64,000 nt of DNA, taken from Scortum barcoo. Its lineage: Eukaryota > Chordata > Actinopteri > Centrarchiformes > Terapontidae. The notes beneath the pieces are model-generated. The model searched no databases and had not been told where the DNA came from. It saw nothing but the letters and a program-made list of their open reading frames with translations. This document shows, piece by piece, positions 12,601-25,492 of the stretch; position 1 is the first letter of the stretch, and the number at the start of each line of letters is the position of its first letter. The position numbers were made by a program, and so were the translations under genes. The stretch covers positions 526,001 through 590,000 of the forward strand of contig CM041535.1 in NCBI GenBank assembly GCA_023238725.1, written 5' to 3'.

Positions 12601-15600
12601 GTGAAAAAGAGAGAAACAAAAAGTCAAAACATAAATATTATATAAATATTGTTTTTTTGTTCTACTTCTTTCATAGACATAGGACATTTTTTGTAATGAG
12701 TAGTTTAGCTTTTCAAGTATGTATATCTCAAATCTTAATGAATTTAGTATTGAAATTAAACTGACTACAAGACTAAATCAATATTGATAACAAAAACAAT
12801 GCAAAAACAACACTCAAAGTTTACATCAGTACAGGGTTGATTACAGTAAAAGCAGATGTTCTATCAATAAAAGGCAATCAGATGTGTCCAAAAGCAAGCC
12901 TCCACAGCCCTCCCAAAGTGCAGTCATAGCAACAGGGACAAAAAGCTAGTGGGAACAGGAAGATGTTTGTATTGGCCGCTAAAAACTGCAGAGAAAAAAG
13001 CTTTTAATCCAACCCAATATATAGGATGTGAGTTTCATTTCTGGTTTTTAGTCACCTTGTCTTATTCTGTGACCTTGCTGTTATCTTCACTATAACTACA
13101 TCATCCTCCCTATAATCAGCAGATGTCAGAGACACAGACCATCCTGCTCTCCATGTACGTGTTTTAAAGGCCCTCATACTTTGATGAATGAACAGATCAT
13201 TTCTCTATTTATCTATTTCAATATCACACTATTATTATTTTCCTCTACAAAGGATTTGTCAGAAAGTAAAAGATAATGGACACAAACATCTACATGGGTT
13301 AATCATATAGGCTGTCAGGTGGAATCATATCAGTGTTTATCTGAGCCTGGAGTTAACTCTCAATAACACAATAGAAATAAAACAAAGCTATATGAATGGA
13401 TGAATGTACTATTGTGGATTATACCATGCACTAAGCTCAACCATTTTGACCCTGAGGAACATGTGTAGACAAACACTGCCCTCAGCTGGCCCCTTCATGT
13501 GCACCATGCTGTCATTCAGCCTTACCTAAAATAACAAACAAAGCAACAAACCAACAAAAAAACATATATCACTGACTATTCAAGGATGGATCACTCAACA
13601 GGCTTACTGGGTAGAGGCCCTGGGACCTAAGGAGTAAGGAGACCTCTGTTAGGAGTAGTGGTAACCTTCCATAACCAACTGTAAATCATCCATAAGTCTT
13701 GTGGTATCTCTCCATGGGAGTAGTTTTGGTTTCTTAATTTTCAAAATCTCTACCCTAATATAATGGAGCTCAATGGAATACAATTGTTTGAGTAAGATTT
13801 AGTAAGATTGTTCACCACCATCTCAGCACCAGCAACATTGCCCCTGTTACTCTGGATAATTAGAACACGCTGTGAACAATTCTCATTACATTTTCTTAAA
13901 TAAAAAGTGGTTCCCATGAAAACTTAGCAACCAGTCTACATGGCCATTGACAGTTCATGAAATGTTCACAAGATATGGCATCTCTCCATGAGATAGACCA
14001 TAGTTTGTTATTGGTTTACAGAGACTGAAAGTAAAACTGTAACATATTTTGGATATGGGAATAAAATAAAATACCTAGCATTTCTTCCTTACTTTAAATA
14101 CATGATGAGAAAGCTTTTCATTTTGGTGCACAAACATTGCAAAAATTTTTCTGGTGTTCAATTGTAACATGTTTAACTAGCCCGAAAAAAGGCAAAAAGT
14201 GAGTGTCTAGCTGTCATAGTCTTAGCTGTGAGCTAAGCTAGGAATTTTACTGTAGACATGAAGTTCTAAAATTTGATTCAGAAACTTATGTCAGTGCAGT
14301 TTACTTTGCATTACAGTGGTAGAAACTAAGTATACTTACTTAAGTATTATACTATAATTTAAGTTCTATTTTAAGGTAATTGTACTTTACTTATATTTCC
14401 ATTATATACCACCTTATACTACTACTAACACTACATTTCAGGGGAAACTTGTTACTTTTCAGATTAAAATTGGAAATAAAAACATATGGTTATCTTCTAA
14501 AATACAACACATAATTCAAGTCTTAAACACTTATTCTCAACCCCCCAAAAATTGTGTCCAATTGGGGCCATTGTTTCATACCATTAGATGTCTATGAGTT
14601 ATTAGCGGTTTGGTCAAAGACACATTTCCCCTCTAAACTTGATTTCATGATGTATGGCAAAGATTAAAGGCAAGTCGAAAAAAGTAATGCATTTTTTTTT
14701 GTATTTGCTTCAGATTTCTTCTCAGATTTATCAAGTAAGTTGAACTTGCTCTACTTTGATCTAACTTCAATATTATTATATTCTATGGCTTTCACAGTCA
14801 CCAACTGAACACCTACAGGACATCCGCCACCACCATCACTTGAACACCAATGAGGGAATATCTTTTGGAAGAATGGTATTGAACCTTCAACCTGGTAGAG
14901 TTCGACACACTTGGAGAATATACAGCAAGGGCTGTTCTGAGGTTTGTGCTGGACACTCTTAAAATAAATACAAAGTGTATTTAATCAATTCAACTCACAA
15001 ATGCTATTAGGTAGAAACACATTTTTAAATATCTTTACAGCTGTACATTTTGGAGGTAGCAAGGCAGCAAACGAGGAGGTAAGATCAATCAAATCAAATG
15101 TTTTATACACCCATCCATCTACCCATTCTCCCCAGAACCCTCCTACTCCTACACTTGTCACTCATGGCGAGACAAACTGTCACAGGTCATTGCTTTTTAT
15201 TTTCAAAGTGAAATGACATGGAAGCTGTGACAATTTTCTCCTATACCTCTAAAACATAGAGCCGTACATCACCTTGTTTATCAAGTTCTGCACAAGGTTT
15301 GATTGATATTGATACATGATAATAGACACTCATATTTTAATATGCTGTCTTGCAGATTTGAATTTAGAAGTAAAAATGGTGCTTATAAGTTGTAGTAATT
15401 GTAGGCTGGATACCTCAGTTTTTTTGTCCCACTTCAGCCACTCCTCACCCACATTTGGGTTTTTTGGCCCAGAATCTGCTGGGACAGCAGTAAGTAGGCA
15501 AAATATAGGGAAAATATGCTGTCATATCATTCTTTCAGATACAACCATTGTGTGACATCCACATCTTCATCCTACTGTGTCAGTGGCTGATGCACAGAGA

Positions 15601-15699
15601 TCCTGTGGGTGTGTGAGACAAGACTGACAGTGTCTGTGGTTCAGCCTTGGACTCTGAGACGTGGTGGATGTCTTGGCTGAAGCTAGGAATCTGCCAGTT
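12601..15699. other. Intergenic sequence downstream of CCDC125
   Basis: A/T-rich, with only the Tc1/mariner relic at 14780-14970. A TTTATT (AATAAA on the minus strand) at about 15190 is a possible polyadenylation signal for CCDC125, some 500 bp past its stop. Confidence 0.4.
14780..14970 (+). mobile_element. Tc1/mariner transposase C-terminal relic
   Basis: The sequence TTTCACAGTCACCAACTGAA and GAGGGAATATCTTTTGGAAG match the 3' coding end of a Tc1/mariner DDE transposase (SQSPDLNPIEHL and EYLLEEW region). Internally deleted and frameshifted. Confidence 0.6.
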
Positions 15700-18600
15700 C
15701 TAGTGTTGCTGTGCTTGGATGTTGGACTCTGATGAGACTTGCTGTATCTTAGACTCTGATGTATCAGATGTTTGCTGAGACTGGCTGTGGGTCTCTGATG
15801 ATTTTGTTGGCTTGCAATGTGAATCCAGAAGCAACTGTCGCTGCAGCTCCTCAGCACTGTGGGCTAACATGATGCTCACCTTCCTCTGGTGAGCCAGGGC
15901 CTCCTCCTTGTCATTCAGCTGTAGCAGGGAACACACAATACTTAAAAAATAGAGTCAAAATTAGAGTTTTTTAATTCACTTACTTTCAACCATCCTAATT
16001 TGTCGTGCACATGTATGACTTTTTTCTTAAAGAATCTTACATCTTAATCTCTCCCCTCATAGACTACACTTTACTAGGTCATCACCAGATTGCAGTTTTC
16101 TAGATAAAAATGGACATAGGTATCAAGGGTTTTAATCCAGGCTTCTGGGGATATATTATTATCTTCCCCTTTTAGAGGTCCAGTGCTTCACTGTTTGAAA
16201 CTATTGTTTTTTGGAGATTATTAGGGCTCGAGCACTTAAGTGGTGCAATTGCAATTGTAGGGATTTTTCTCTGTTATTCTTCTTTTTCCACTTTGAGGAC
16301 ATTTTTAGGGGGCTATTAGTGTTTAGAAACTCATGAAACCTTGAAGACATGTCAGAGATGTGGACAATCATTTTGATGGGGTCTAAGACGTGTGGCAAAC
16401 TGGCTCCATAGCAATCCCCAGCATTTTTCACAACAAAGCCCCCACCATTAAATTTGGCAAAGCTGTATGAAATTTGGGAGGTGATGTAACATATAAGCCT
16501 CTTAGAGCCCTAGATCCAACAGGATGTCAGCCATTTGAATTTACTGTGAAATTTTAATGTGTGGAAATAAGGTTTTGGGGGGCTTAGGATGCTTCATGGG
16601 ATCAGGATCACTGCTCTCATAATTCTGACCACATTTCAGTATTTTTTAATTCCGCTTGCCCAAAATTAAGTCCACTGTTCTTCCTAAAGATATTTCAACT
16701 TTATAAACATGTTTGAGGCCTTTAGAATGCTCAAAAATTACAGAAACCCAATTTTCAAGCATAAACTCATACATTGAGTAACATGTGTTACTGGTTGAGC
16801 CTTTCCCTTAAAGCAGGGGTGTCAAACTCATTTTCACCCACAGGCCACATCAGCATTATGGTTGCCCTCAAAGGGCCGGTTGTTTAAATGGAACTACTCC
16901 CTAACATATGTTTGTGTACAAATATTGTACATGCATTTACATAAATATAAAAATATATGCAAGCACATTGCTCTGTGTTATTCTGACATAAATCCCTTCA
17001 TCAGGTTAAGAACTTCCACATTCCTTCATCAGGTCAAAGATCAAACTTCTTAAGTGAATAACAAAGACAAATGTCATCAGACTCAAGTTATTACATCAAC
17101 TTTGATCAGAACTTTTTTGTCACAGTTGAGAGGTGCAGAACCGACCATGGTACAACAAATAACTTTGAGCTGCTGGGAACACAGACAGATGACAGTTTAC
17201 AGTTTACAGCTGAACGTTTCTGATTGGTCGAATATTCCCAGCATTTTATTTCAGCCAGGTGAGGACTTGGTGAGATGGAGGAGCAGGGAGCTGAAGGTGA
17301 ATCACACACAGCCAACATGATGTTTGTCAGATGTTATAACGCTAACTGATGTAATGCTGTTGTTACCCGAGCCAAAAGCTAACGTTAGCTAGTGTTAATG
17401 CTAACCGATAATACAGTAAAATAGTGTCTAAAGTGATTGTTGATTAAATCAGTCACACAAAATGAATTACCCCTGCAGTCACCAGCAGCCCACCGAAATA
17501 TAGACGATTTTATCGGATCCACTTTGCCTTAGTGCTGCTCTGTTTTAATAGTTACTTCTTACTGTGCACGTCAAAACAACAAACTCTCAATATAACGTTG
17601 CTGGTTAGGAACATATTTTGCCACAACTTCATACCGTGTTTGTGTATTTATTTATTGTGGTCTGTTATGGGGTTATTTTTCAACGTAGAAAGAGGAAAAC
17701 AGACGCTGGGACTCGCTGGTCGCGCTGAGGGACATGACAGCACCGACCGGCCCGGACTGCTGCTGGAGAGGAGCGGACTAAAGACTGGAAGCCTGGAGAG
17801 GAGCGGGCTAAAGACTGGCTCTCAGCCTCGCTGGTTTTTTTATACCTATATATTTTGCACGTTTTTATTTTTGATCAATAAATAGTTGTGGGTGGAACCA
17901 AATGACTGTTTGTATCGTGGCTGTTCTTGGTAATCATATTCTAATATTTACAACGCTGTGAGGGGGTTATAGCTGTAAGTTTGACCATTAGACAGCAGTA
18001 AGACCCGGCTGTCTGACGGGCCACATAAAATGACGTGGGGGGCCGGAAGCAGCCCGCGGGCCTTGAGTTTGACACCTGTGCCTTAAAGGAAGGTGGCCTT
18101 GTGGGTGACGAATGCATGACTCAGATTTGTAATGTGAAGCGTGTAAAAAAAGTAGCTGTATGTTTGGCAGACGCCAGATTGTTGACAGACTGTCAAGTTA
18201 CAGTAGTCAGCAGAAAGTTTCCAGCTCAGGTTCAAGTAAAGCAGTTGTGAAAAGATCCATGTATTGTGTTCTCTGCACCGACTAAACAAAGCTCCTGTTT
18301 TATGTAACATTACCACGACGTCTCACAACCATTCCTCAAAGCATAGAGAGCACCTGCAGAGGCAAGTTAGTAACTGACGGGCCAGGCTAAAGACACTTGA
18401 ACTGGACTAAAGAAACCAGAGGTCTCCCAACTACAGGTCAGAGGACCAAAGCTGGATGTTGCCTTAACGTCAACAGGAAAGGGGATGGTGCTGCTCATTT
18501 CTAGCTCATGGGAATGGCACTTTAAAAATAATTGCATTGCAAAGGGTCAACCTCCTAGTAAATTTCATACAGTCTCTGTGCTGTGATCTCTAGATTACAG

Positions 18601-21600
18601 GCCTTTAGAAGAGATACTAACCAAGTCCAACAGTCTGTAGAGAGTCTCTACAAGATCACCAGGCATGTTCACCTCAAAACTGGAAGGCAGCAATCCCCTC
18701 AGCCTCTTGCTTACACTGAGCAGAGGACTGTTAGCACCTGAAAGGGAAAAACACTTTTATAATGAGTTCCACGTGTCTGTCATATCGAAGTAAGTCTGTG
18801 GTGGAATTAATATAAAAATAATAAATAAAAAAATAACCTTTTTCTTCCAGGTCTAGAAGCATGTTTACATTAGAGACAAGTCTTTATTTCTCGTTCTCTG
18901 TGTTTGAAAAGTAGATTTGATTATATTTTAGTATGAAGCTTCCTTTTTCAGATATGGTCCTGTTAGTTACTGCATTTGCTGTTAATACTAACTTAATACT
19001 TCCTGTGTCAAATTAAAAAATCCCACTAGCATTTAAAGCACAATTGTGTAGGATTTAAATTTCAAATGACTTCTCTCCCATTTCCTTGTTCAAGCGTTTA
19101 GAGAGATATATATTCTATGAAAGTTACTTCCAGTCCAGTTGATGTAATAACAAAGTAATAATAACAAAGTTTTTTCTCCAAATCATTGAATATATTGGGA
19201 CCACAGTTAAGGTCCATGCTGTACATGCTTCCTCTGGGACATAATATCCACAGTCATGGAATTTCTTTTTGGCCCTTTTCCACTAGTAGTACCTACTCGG
19301 CTCGCCTTCGCCTTGCCAAAACTCCAGCGACGTCATTTGTTATGCGACACAAACACGAAACGACTACGGAGCAATGGAGGCCACCAGACAAAGAAATGTC
19401 TGCACCTCGTCGTTGCTCCAATGGGTTGATTTCTGTGCAGCCATCTCTGATCGTGTTCGTTGTTGTTATTGGCGGTTGAATCTCTTAAGAACAAGTCGCT
19501 CTCCCGACGCATCTAGTGAGGACGCCAGGCCCTGGCCAATCAGTGGCCTGCCGTCTGCCGACGTCACATTTTCAGCTCGACTCAGCACGCTTGGCGAACT
19601 TGGAACCCCGGCCGAGTAGGTACTAGAAAAGTACCTGGTACCAGGTACTAACACATAATGGAAACGCCTACAAAACCGACAAGTCGAGTCGAGTCGAGTA
19701 GGTACTAGTGGAAAACGGCCTTTTCATTGTTATGGCAGTGACACGCAGATCTACCTGCTTGTTCAAGCATCTGCTCCTGGCATTCTGAGTTCACTATGAT
19801 TGCCTAACTGAGCAAGCCTTCCTCCAGCTTAATGCAAGAAAAAAAGATTGTTGTTTTTGGCTCCCAGCTCATAGCATAACAAATTGTTCCATCAACCGAT
19901 CTCCCCATTGGAACACATCAAACCTGTTGCATAGAATTTTGTCATTTGGTTTGACAGTGACAGTGAAGTTTTGAGCAGCACACAACAAAACGTATGCAGT
20001 CCTCTTCTTATTATCTTAGAAATATTTCCAATTTGACATGCATTTATCTCTTAATACCTCAACTATTAAAACAGCTTCACCTGCCTGAACCAAGAATCAG
20101 TTACTCTGCTAGAACTTACCTGCCAGGCGTTTAAAAAGATCAGAGGGAAGTGACCACATCATCCCAGTATGTCTTAAAATTGATTTTAAACTGTTACTAT
20201 TGACTTTTAAGGCTCTTCAAGGCTTCCCTCCATGCTATATATCTGACCTCTTAGTTGCATATGGGTCAGTACATAGCTTGAGATCCTTAGACAAGTCTTA
20301 TGTTTTCCTGAGGTGTGGATGAAAATTAGAGGTGACAGAGTATTCTCAGTCAGAGCCCCAAGCTGGTCATGTCAACAGAATCAGGGAACTTTTTTAAAGC
20401 TGTGCCTAAAATGATCTGCTTGTTATGAAATTGTTGCCTTGTGTGAAGCACTTTGTAACATTGGTAGAAAAGTTCTCTATCAATAAAGATGATCATAATT
20501 ATAATATTATTTAGGTGGGGGCCTATTGGAAAAAAAGGAATATAATATTTATATTTATTTTCATTAGTATATAATCTCCTGAAATTAAGAATCATTGTGT
20601 TTTTCTACATATGGATAGGGTCCTCTTACATGTAGAACACCATCTTGCACCACCATATTTCTACAGTAGCCCAGAATGGACAAACCAAACACTGGCTCAG
20701 TAGAAGGCCTTTCTTGTTCATACATTGAAGTGGCAGCCACTATAGATCTCTACATGACTGGGGGGAGAAATATTGCAGTTACTGCAGTCACTGCTAGATG
20801 CCACTAAATCATACACACTGTTCCTTTAAGTGGACAGAATGCCTTAATTTCCTAACAAGGCTTTTATTGTACAAACATTTGCAAGAACATGTTGGGTAAA
20901 ATTCAGCAACCTGCACTGTTACCATTCTGCAAATGTTATTTTTTGTCCTCTGTCGGCACCTCTGTTTCACAAACTTCCTCGGCTTTGAATTGAAATTAAC
21001 TCTGAAGTAGATAGGATTGAAAAGAGAGTGGACTTGACATTTCATCACTACTGCGCTCCAGCTAGTTACCAAAGCCCTGCCCACTTCAGTTTTGACTCAG
21101 TCAGGACAAGGATGGGCTGGTTAATTAGTATAGGAGGTATGTGACTGAGGGGGAGAGCAGGTCTCCTGCATGTACATACCACCTGCTTTTAATATGTCAA
21201 TAAATTACAAAAACTTGATGATGATATGTCATCGCTATATCACTCATTCATTGATATTTGAAGAAATTGAATATATTGGTTATATTGCCCAGCCCTACAC
21301 TGCCTAGGGAACAACCTAACCATCCAGTTTGTTTTCATGTAGCAGACTTGCCTTCAGCCTTGCAGTGATGGGATTTCAGGATGTTGGCCTCAGCCAGCAG
21401 CAGGAAGTGTTCACTTCGTTTTCTCAACTGCTGTTCAAAGGCAATACGAAAAGCATCTGCAACCATCAATGCCTCCTCTCTTCTCAAATGCTGTGCATCC
21501 AGCTGGAAAACACAAATACTCAGATGGTTACTTTATGGTGTCTTAACATATATTTACACAAACATGCCAAAGTGTGCTGGGAGTTTTATTTTTACCTATT

Positions 21601-24600
21601 TTTCTACTTTTCAAATTCATCTGTTTTTCAACTTTCATATACTCTATACATTTATTCCTCATTTCTATGTGTGTTCAGGCCTGTTCAGGCCTCTAGGCTT
21701 TGATGTGTGTTCAAGCCTTTAGAGGGTTTTGATGTGTGATCAGGCCACCTAGGCCTTAGGAAGGTCCTTTTTCCCTCTCAACACTCAGTCTCAACCTGAA
21801 AGACTAGAAGGTGGGAGCCAGGTAATCAGGACTTTCAAACTTTTCTGTTTTACCTGAACCACCAAAATTACAAGTGCAAAACCTCCTCCAGACCATAGTC
21901 CAGAACAAACAGAAGTGGTCTTGGTCCAGATCAAATTAAACCATGGTTCGGTCCATTTCTAGAGAGGAAACTTTCTTTGGATATTTCATAACAACAGGAA
22001 GTTGTCAAGGCTATCATCAGAAACAAAAAAAGGAAAAACAATGCAACAAAACAAAAGCTGCTGTAGCATGTGGGGAAAAGAGGATACCGAATATTTAGCT
22101 CTAAGTATTATTATTATAGCAGCAATGAATGACTGTGTTCAATTAATTTTCTTAGTTCATTCAAACTGAAGTTTTTGGTCAGCAGTGGAGCGCTCGGAAA
22201 GGACCATCTGGATCCATCTGGGTGCTCTCTTTAGTGATGACATAGCCCAGGAAGGAGACAGACAGGACGTGAAACTCACACTTCTCTGTTTTGACACAGA
22301 GGGAGTTGTCGAGCAACCGGTGCAGGACAGCCCGTAGGTGGCAGACATGATCCTCAACATTCTTGGAGAAAATGAGGATGTTACATGAAGACTAGATGAA
22401 GACTAACTACATGAAGACAAATTGGTTCAGCATGTTTCGGAGCATGTCATTGACCAGGGCTTGGAACACAACTGGAGCACTGGTCAGGACAAAGGGCAAA
22501 TACTCATAATGCCCAGTCGGTATGTTGAAAGCTGTCCTCCACTCATCACCCTCCCGAATACAGACCAGGTTGAGCTTAGTGAAGATCTTTCCCCCTAGAG
22601 GAGCTCAAAGGCATCTGCTGATGAAGGTCTGGATGGAGAGGACATGAGCAGGAGGGGGTAGCAGTTCTTCACCGTGATTTCATTAAGCCCTGCATAATCA
22701 ATAAAGGGACAGAGAGTCCTTTTTCTCTACGAGGAAGAACCCTGCATCGACTGGAGAAGATGACCTCACCACCAGAGAGTCTTTAATATAGTATTCCATA
22801 GCCTATCTCTCAGGAGCAGACAGAGAGTAAAGCCACCCCTTGGGTGGTGAAGTACTAGGAAACATGTTGATGGCACAGTCGTATTGGCGATGTGGTGGCC
22901 TTTGCCCTGCTGAAAACCTCCTTTAGGCCATGGTAGTTGGCTGTAACCCCGGACAAGTATGGAGCAGATTCAACAGAATCAGGAAAAGAATCTGGCAGAG
23001 AGGAAGTTTGTAGGAGACAGGACTAGCAACAGGACGCCTCCCAATCCAGGATGATGCCAGTGGATCAGTCCGAGTGTGGGTTGTGGCAGCGGAGCCAGGG
23101 ATACCCCTGGATGACCAGCAGGTGGGGCGACAGCAGGAGCAGAAACTGGATGGACTCACTGAGCAGGAGTATGTGAAGAGGGTTGGTCTTTTGGGTGACC
23201 TTTCCCAGCACATGTTTGTCGAGTGCACTGGCAGGGATCTGGCTCAGGAGTGGGATGTGGCCAAGCCCCAGCTGGAGGCCAAGGTCCTTATCCATGATGT
23301 TGCCATCAGTCCCTCAGATGATGTTGCCAGAGCCCTCAGAGTTGATGAGGGTGGAGAGTGTGTGGGCATCAGCAGGCAGGAGAAGCTCCACTCACTTGGA
23401 AAAGTGTTCTTTTAGTAGGAGAGACGGGGACAGGTTCAGGCACTGAAGTAGATCTGGGACGGGTAGGACTGTGCAGGTAACTCTGGGCAGGACGCATGGA
23501 TCTCTGACCATCTCTCCCTTCAGCATGCCTGGATATGCACACGGCAAGCTGCATTGTAGGCAGAGTGCCTACAGCAAGGTAGGTGGATCATAGACCACCA
23601 GTTCATCTTTATTTACCCTGCCAGCCCCCGCATGAAGATGTCACAGAGAGCAGCAGTTCCAGTCACACAGGTGAGCCTTGGTCCAAAAGTCTAAGGCATA
23701 GTCAACAACTCATCGGCTCCTCTAGGTCAGGTCCAGCAGCTCACATCTGGAGTCGGCACCTAAGGGACCAGACTCAGGAATCAGGGTCCCCCAAACTCGT
23801 AAACAGGGGCAGGCCAGCCAGCCTGAGCCAGGAAAGGACACAGGCTGGCCACAGCAACTGTCGAGTTGCAGTGTATTATGCTGAGCAGGCAAGTGATAAT
23901 TAGGTGAGGGAACACATGTGAAGGTGGTTGGCTGATTAGGTGGGAGTGGTAGGCAGGTGCAGCAAGGCAGATGCAGGTGAATGGAAAACTTCTGGCAGGA
24001 GACAGGTAAAACCAGAGACGGACCATAACACATGCACATCATTAACTGCAACTCTTTCACTTTCTTTATACCTGTCATGCTGCTCTGGACGCTTAAGAGA
24101 TTAAGGGTTTAATGTCCCTTGTGTCCCTGGCCAGGAAGTGTGTCCCTTCAGACTGTGTTCTGGAGAAACTTTCTTTTAGGTTTAGAAAGTGAGATTATCA
24201 GGACACACACTATTACAAAACTCGTAGGCCAAATCTATCCTCTGGCATTAATTTGATCTGTGGATAGCCTAAATTTGAATGTTTAGAATGTGAGCCATAA
24301 TACAGTGTTTCCCTCTATAGCCATTCCCACCAACTAACCACCCACACTGTTTTGTGAGGCAGAAGTTGATGTACAAACTTGAAGGAAGTTGGTTTGTCAA
24401 AAAATATCACAGCAAAATAAATAAGAGAAAATTATAGCAAGGACTATTATTAGATCTTATTAACAGCAATGATAGGGTTGTCAGCAAAACGAAGCACAGG
24501 TGAAGATGTAGTTTACCTCCTGTTGTAGCTGGACAAGCTGCTTCCTGCTGGCAGCAGCAGTCCGACTGCATGGACATGCTTCAGTTACACCAAGACACTG

Positions 24601-25455
24601 GCATGCCCCCAACACTGCCAGCTGGAAAACACAGGGATGATGATGATGATGATGATGAAGATGACTACAGCTAACTTTAGTTTTAGTTTCGGTGTAGGAA
24701 AATGATTAAGAAAGAGAAGTCAGGTTAAGGAAAACAGCTTATAGCATATCAGATAAAGTTCATAAGAAGGTTCATAAGAAAATATCTTAGGGAAAAATTG
24801 GGATGTCCTTGGGTGTATCTTAAATCAAGGAATATGGAAAAGAGAAAAACATGGCCCTATCCGTACTAAAGAAATTCTGCTCTTCCTCAGTCTATTGAGA
24901 GGTTTTTGAGATATCCTCATATGCTTTGCACACAAGATTACAAATAATGATTGCATTCAAGTAAAAGCCTTAAGAGAGATACATTTTTCTGTAATGTTAA
25001 CAAAACTTCCCGACACAACCACAAAACAGCAATTACACATGGCTGTATTATCAGGACCCCAGACCCACAAGGAACTTTCATGATAGTGGGCTTAAGGCAA
25101 CACCTATATTATAACCTAATTTAGAGACCGTGTCTTATAAGGGGCTTAAAATATTATATACATTTTGCTTGCATTGTGCACATTCCTAAATATTTTTTCT
25201 TGTTGTCAAAATACTAAAACCTAAACCTAAACCCAACACACAGAAAGAGGAAAAATGGGGGTTCAAAAGGGTACAGCTTATTTCTTGTTACTCAGGACCC
25301 AGAGTTATGCTCTGTGGTATGATAATGTATCAAGCTTAACATGCTGGAGACTATTACTTTTAAAAGAAGATATGTTTAATGGTCTGGACATTACACAGTG
25401 TGCAAGGTAACTAAACCAAATGTAAAGCCTTTGTCTTAATTCATGACTTGATTAA

Positions 25456-25492
<37 letters not shown>

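Noticed and set aside
17532..17885. 117-codon frame inside the hAT-like element as a transposase
   Set aside because: No hAT dimerisation or zinc-finger motif; low-complexity repeat in the middle; probably chance.
23074..23415. 113-codon plus-strand frame as a gene
   Set aside because: It is antisense to protease remnants of a Ty3/Gypsy relic and has no domain.
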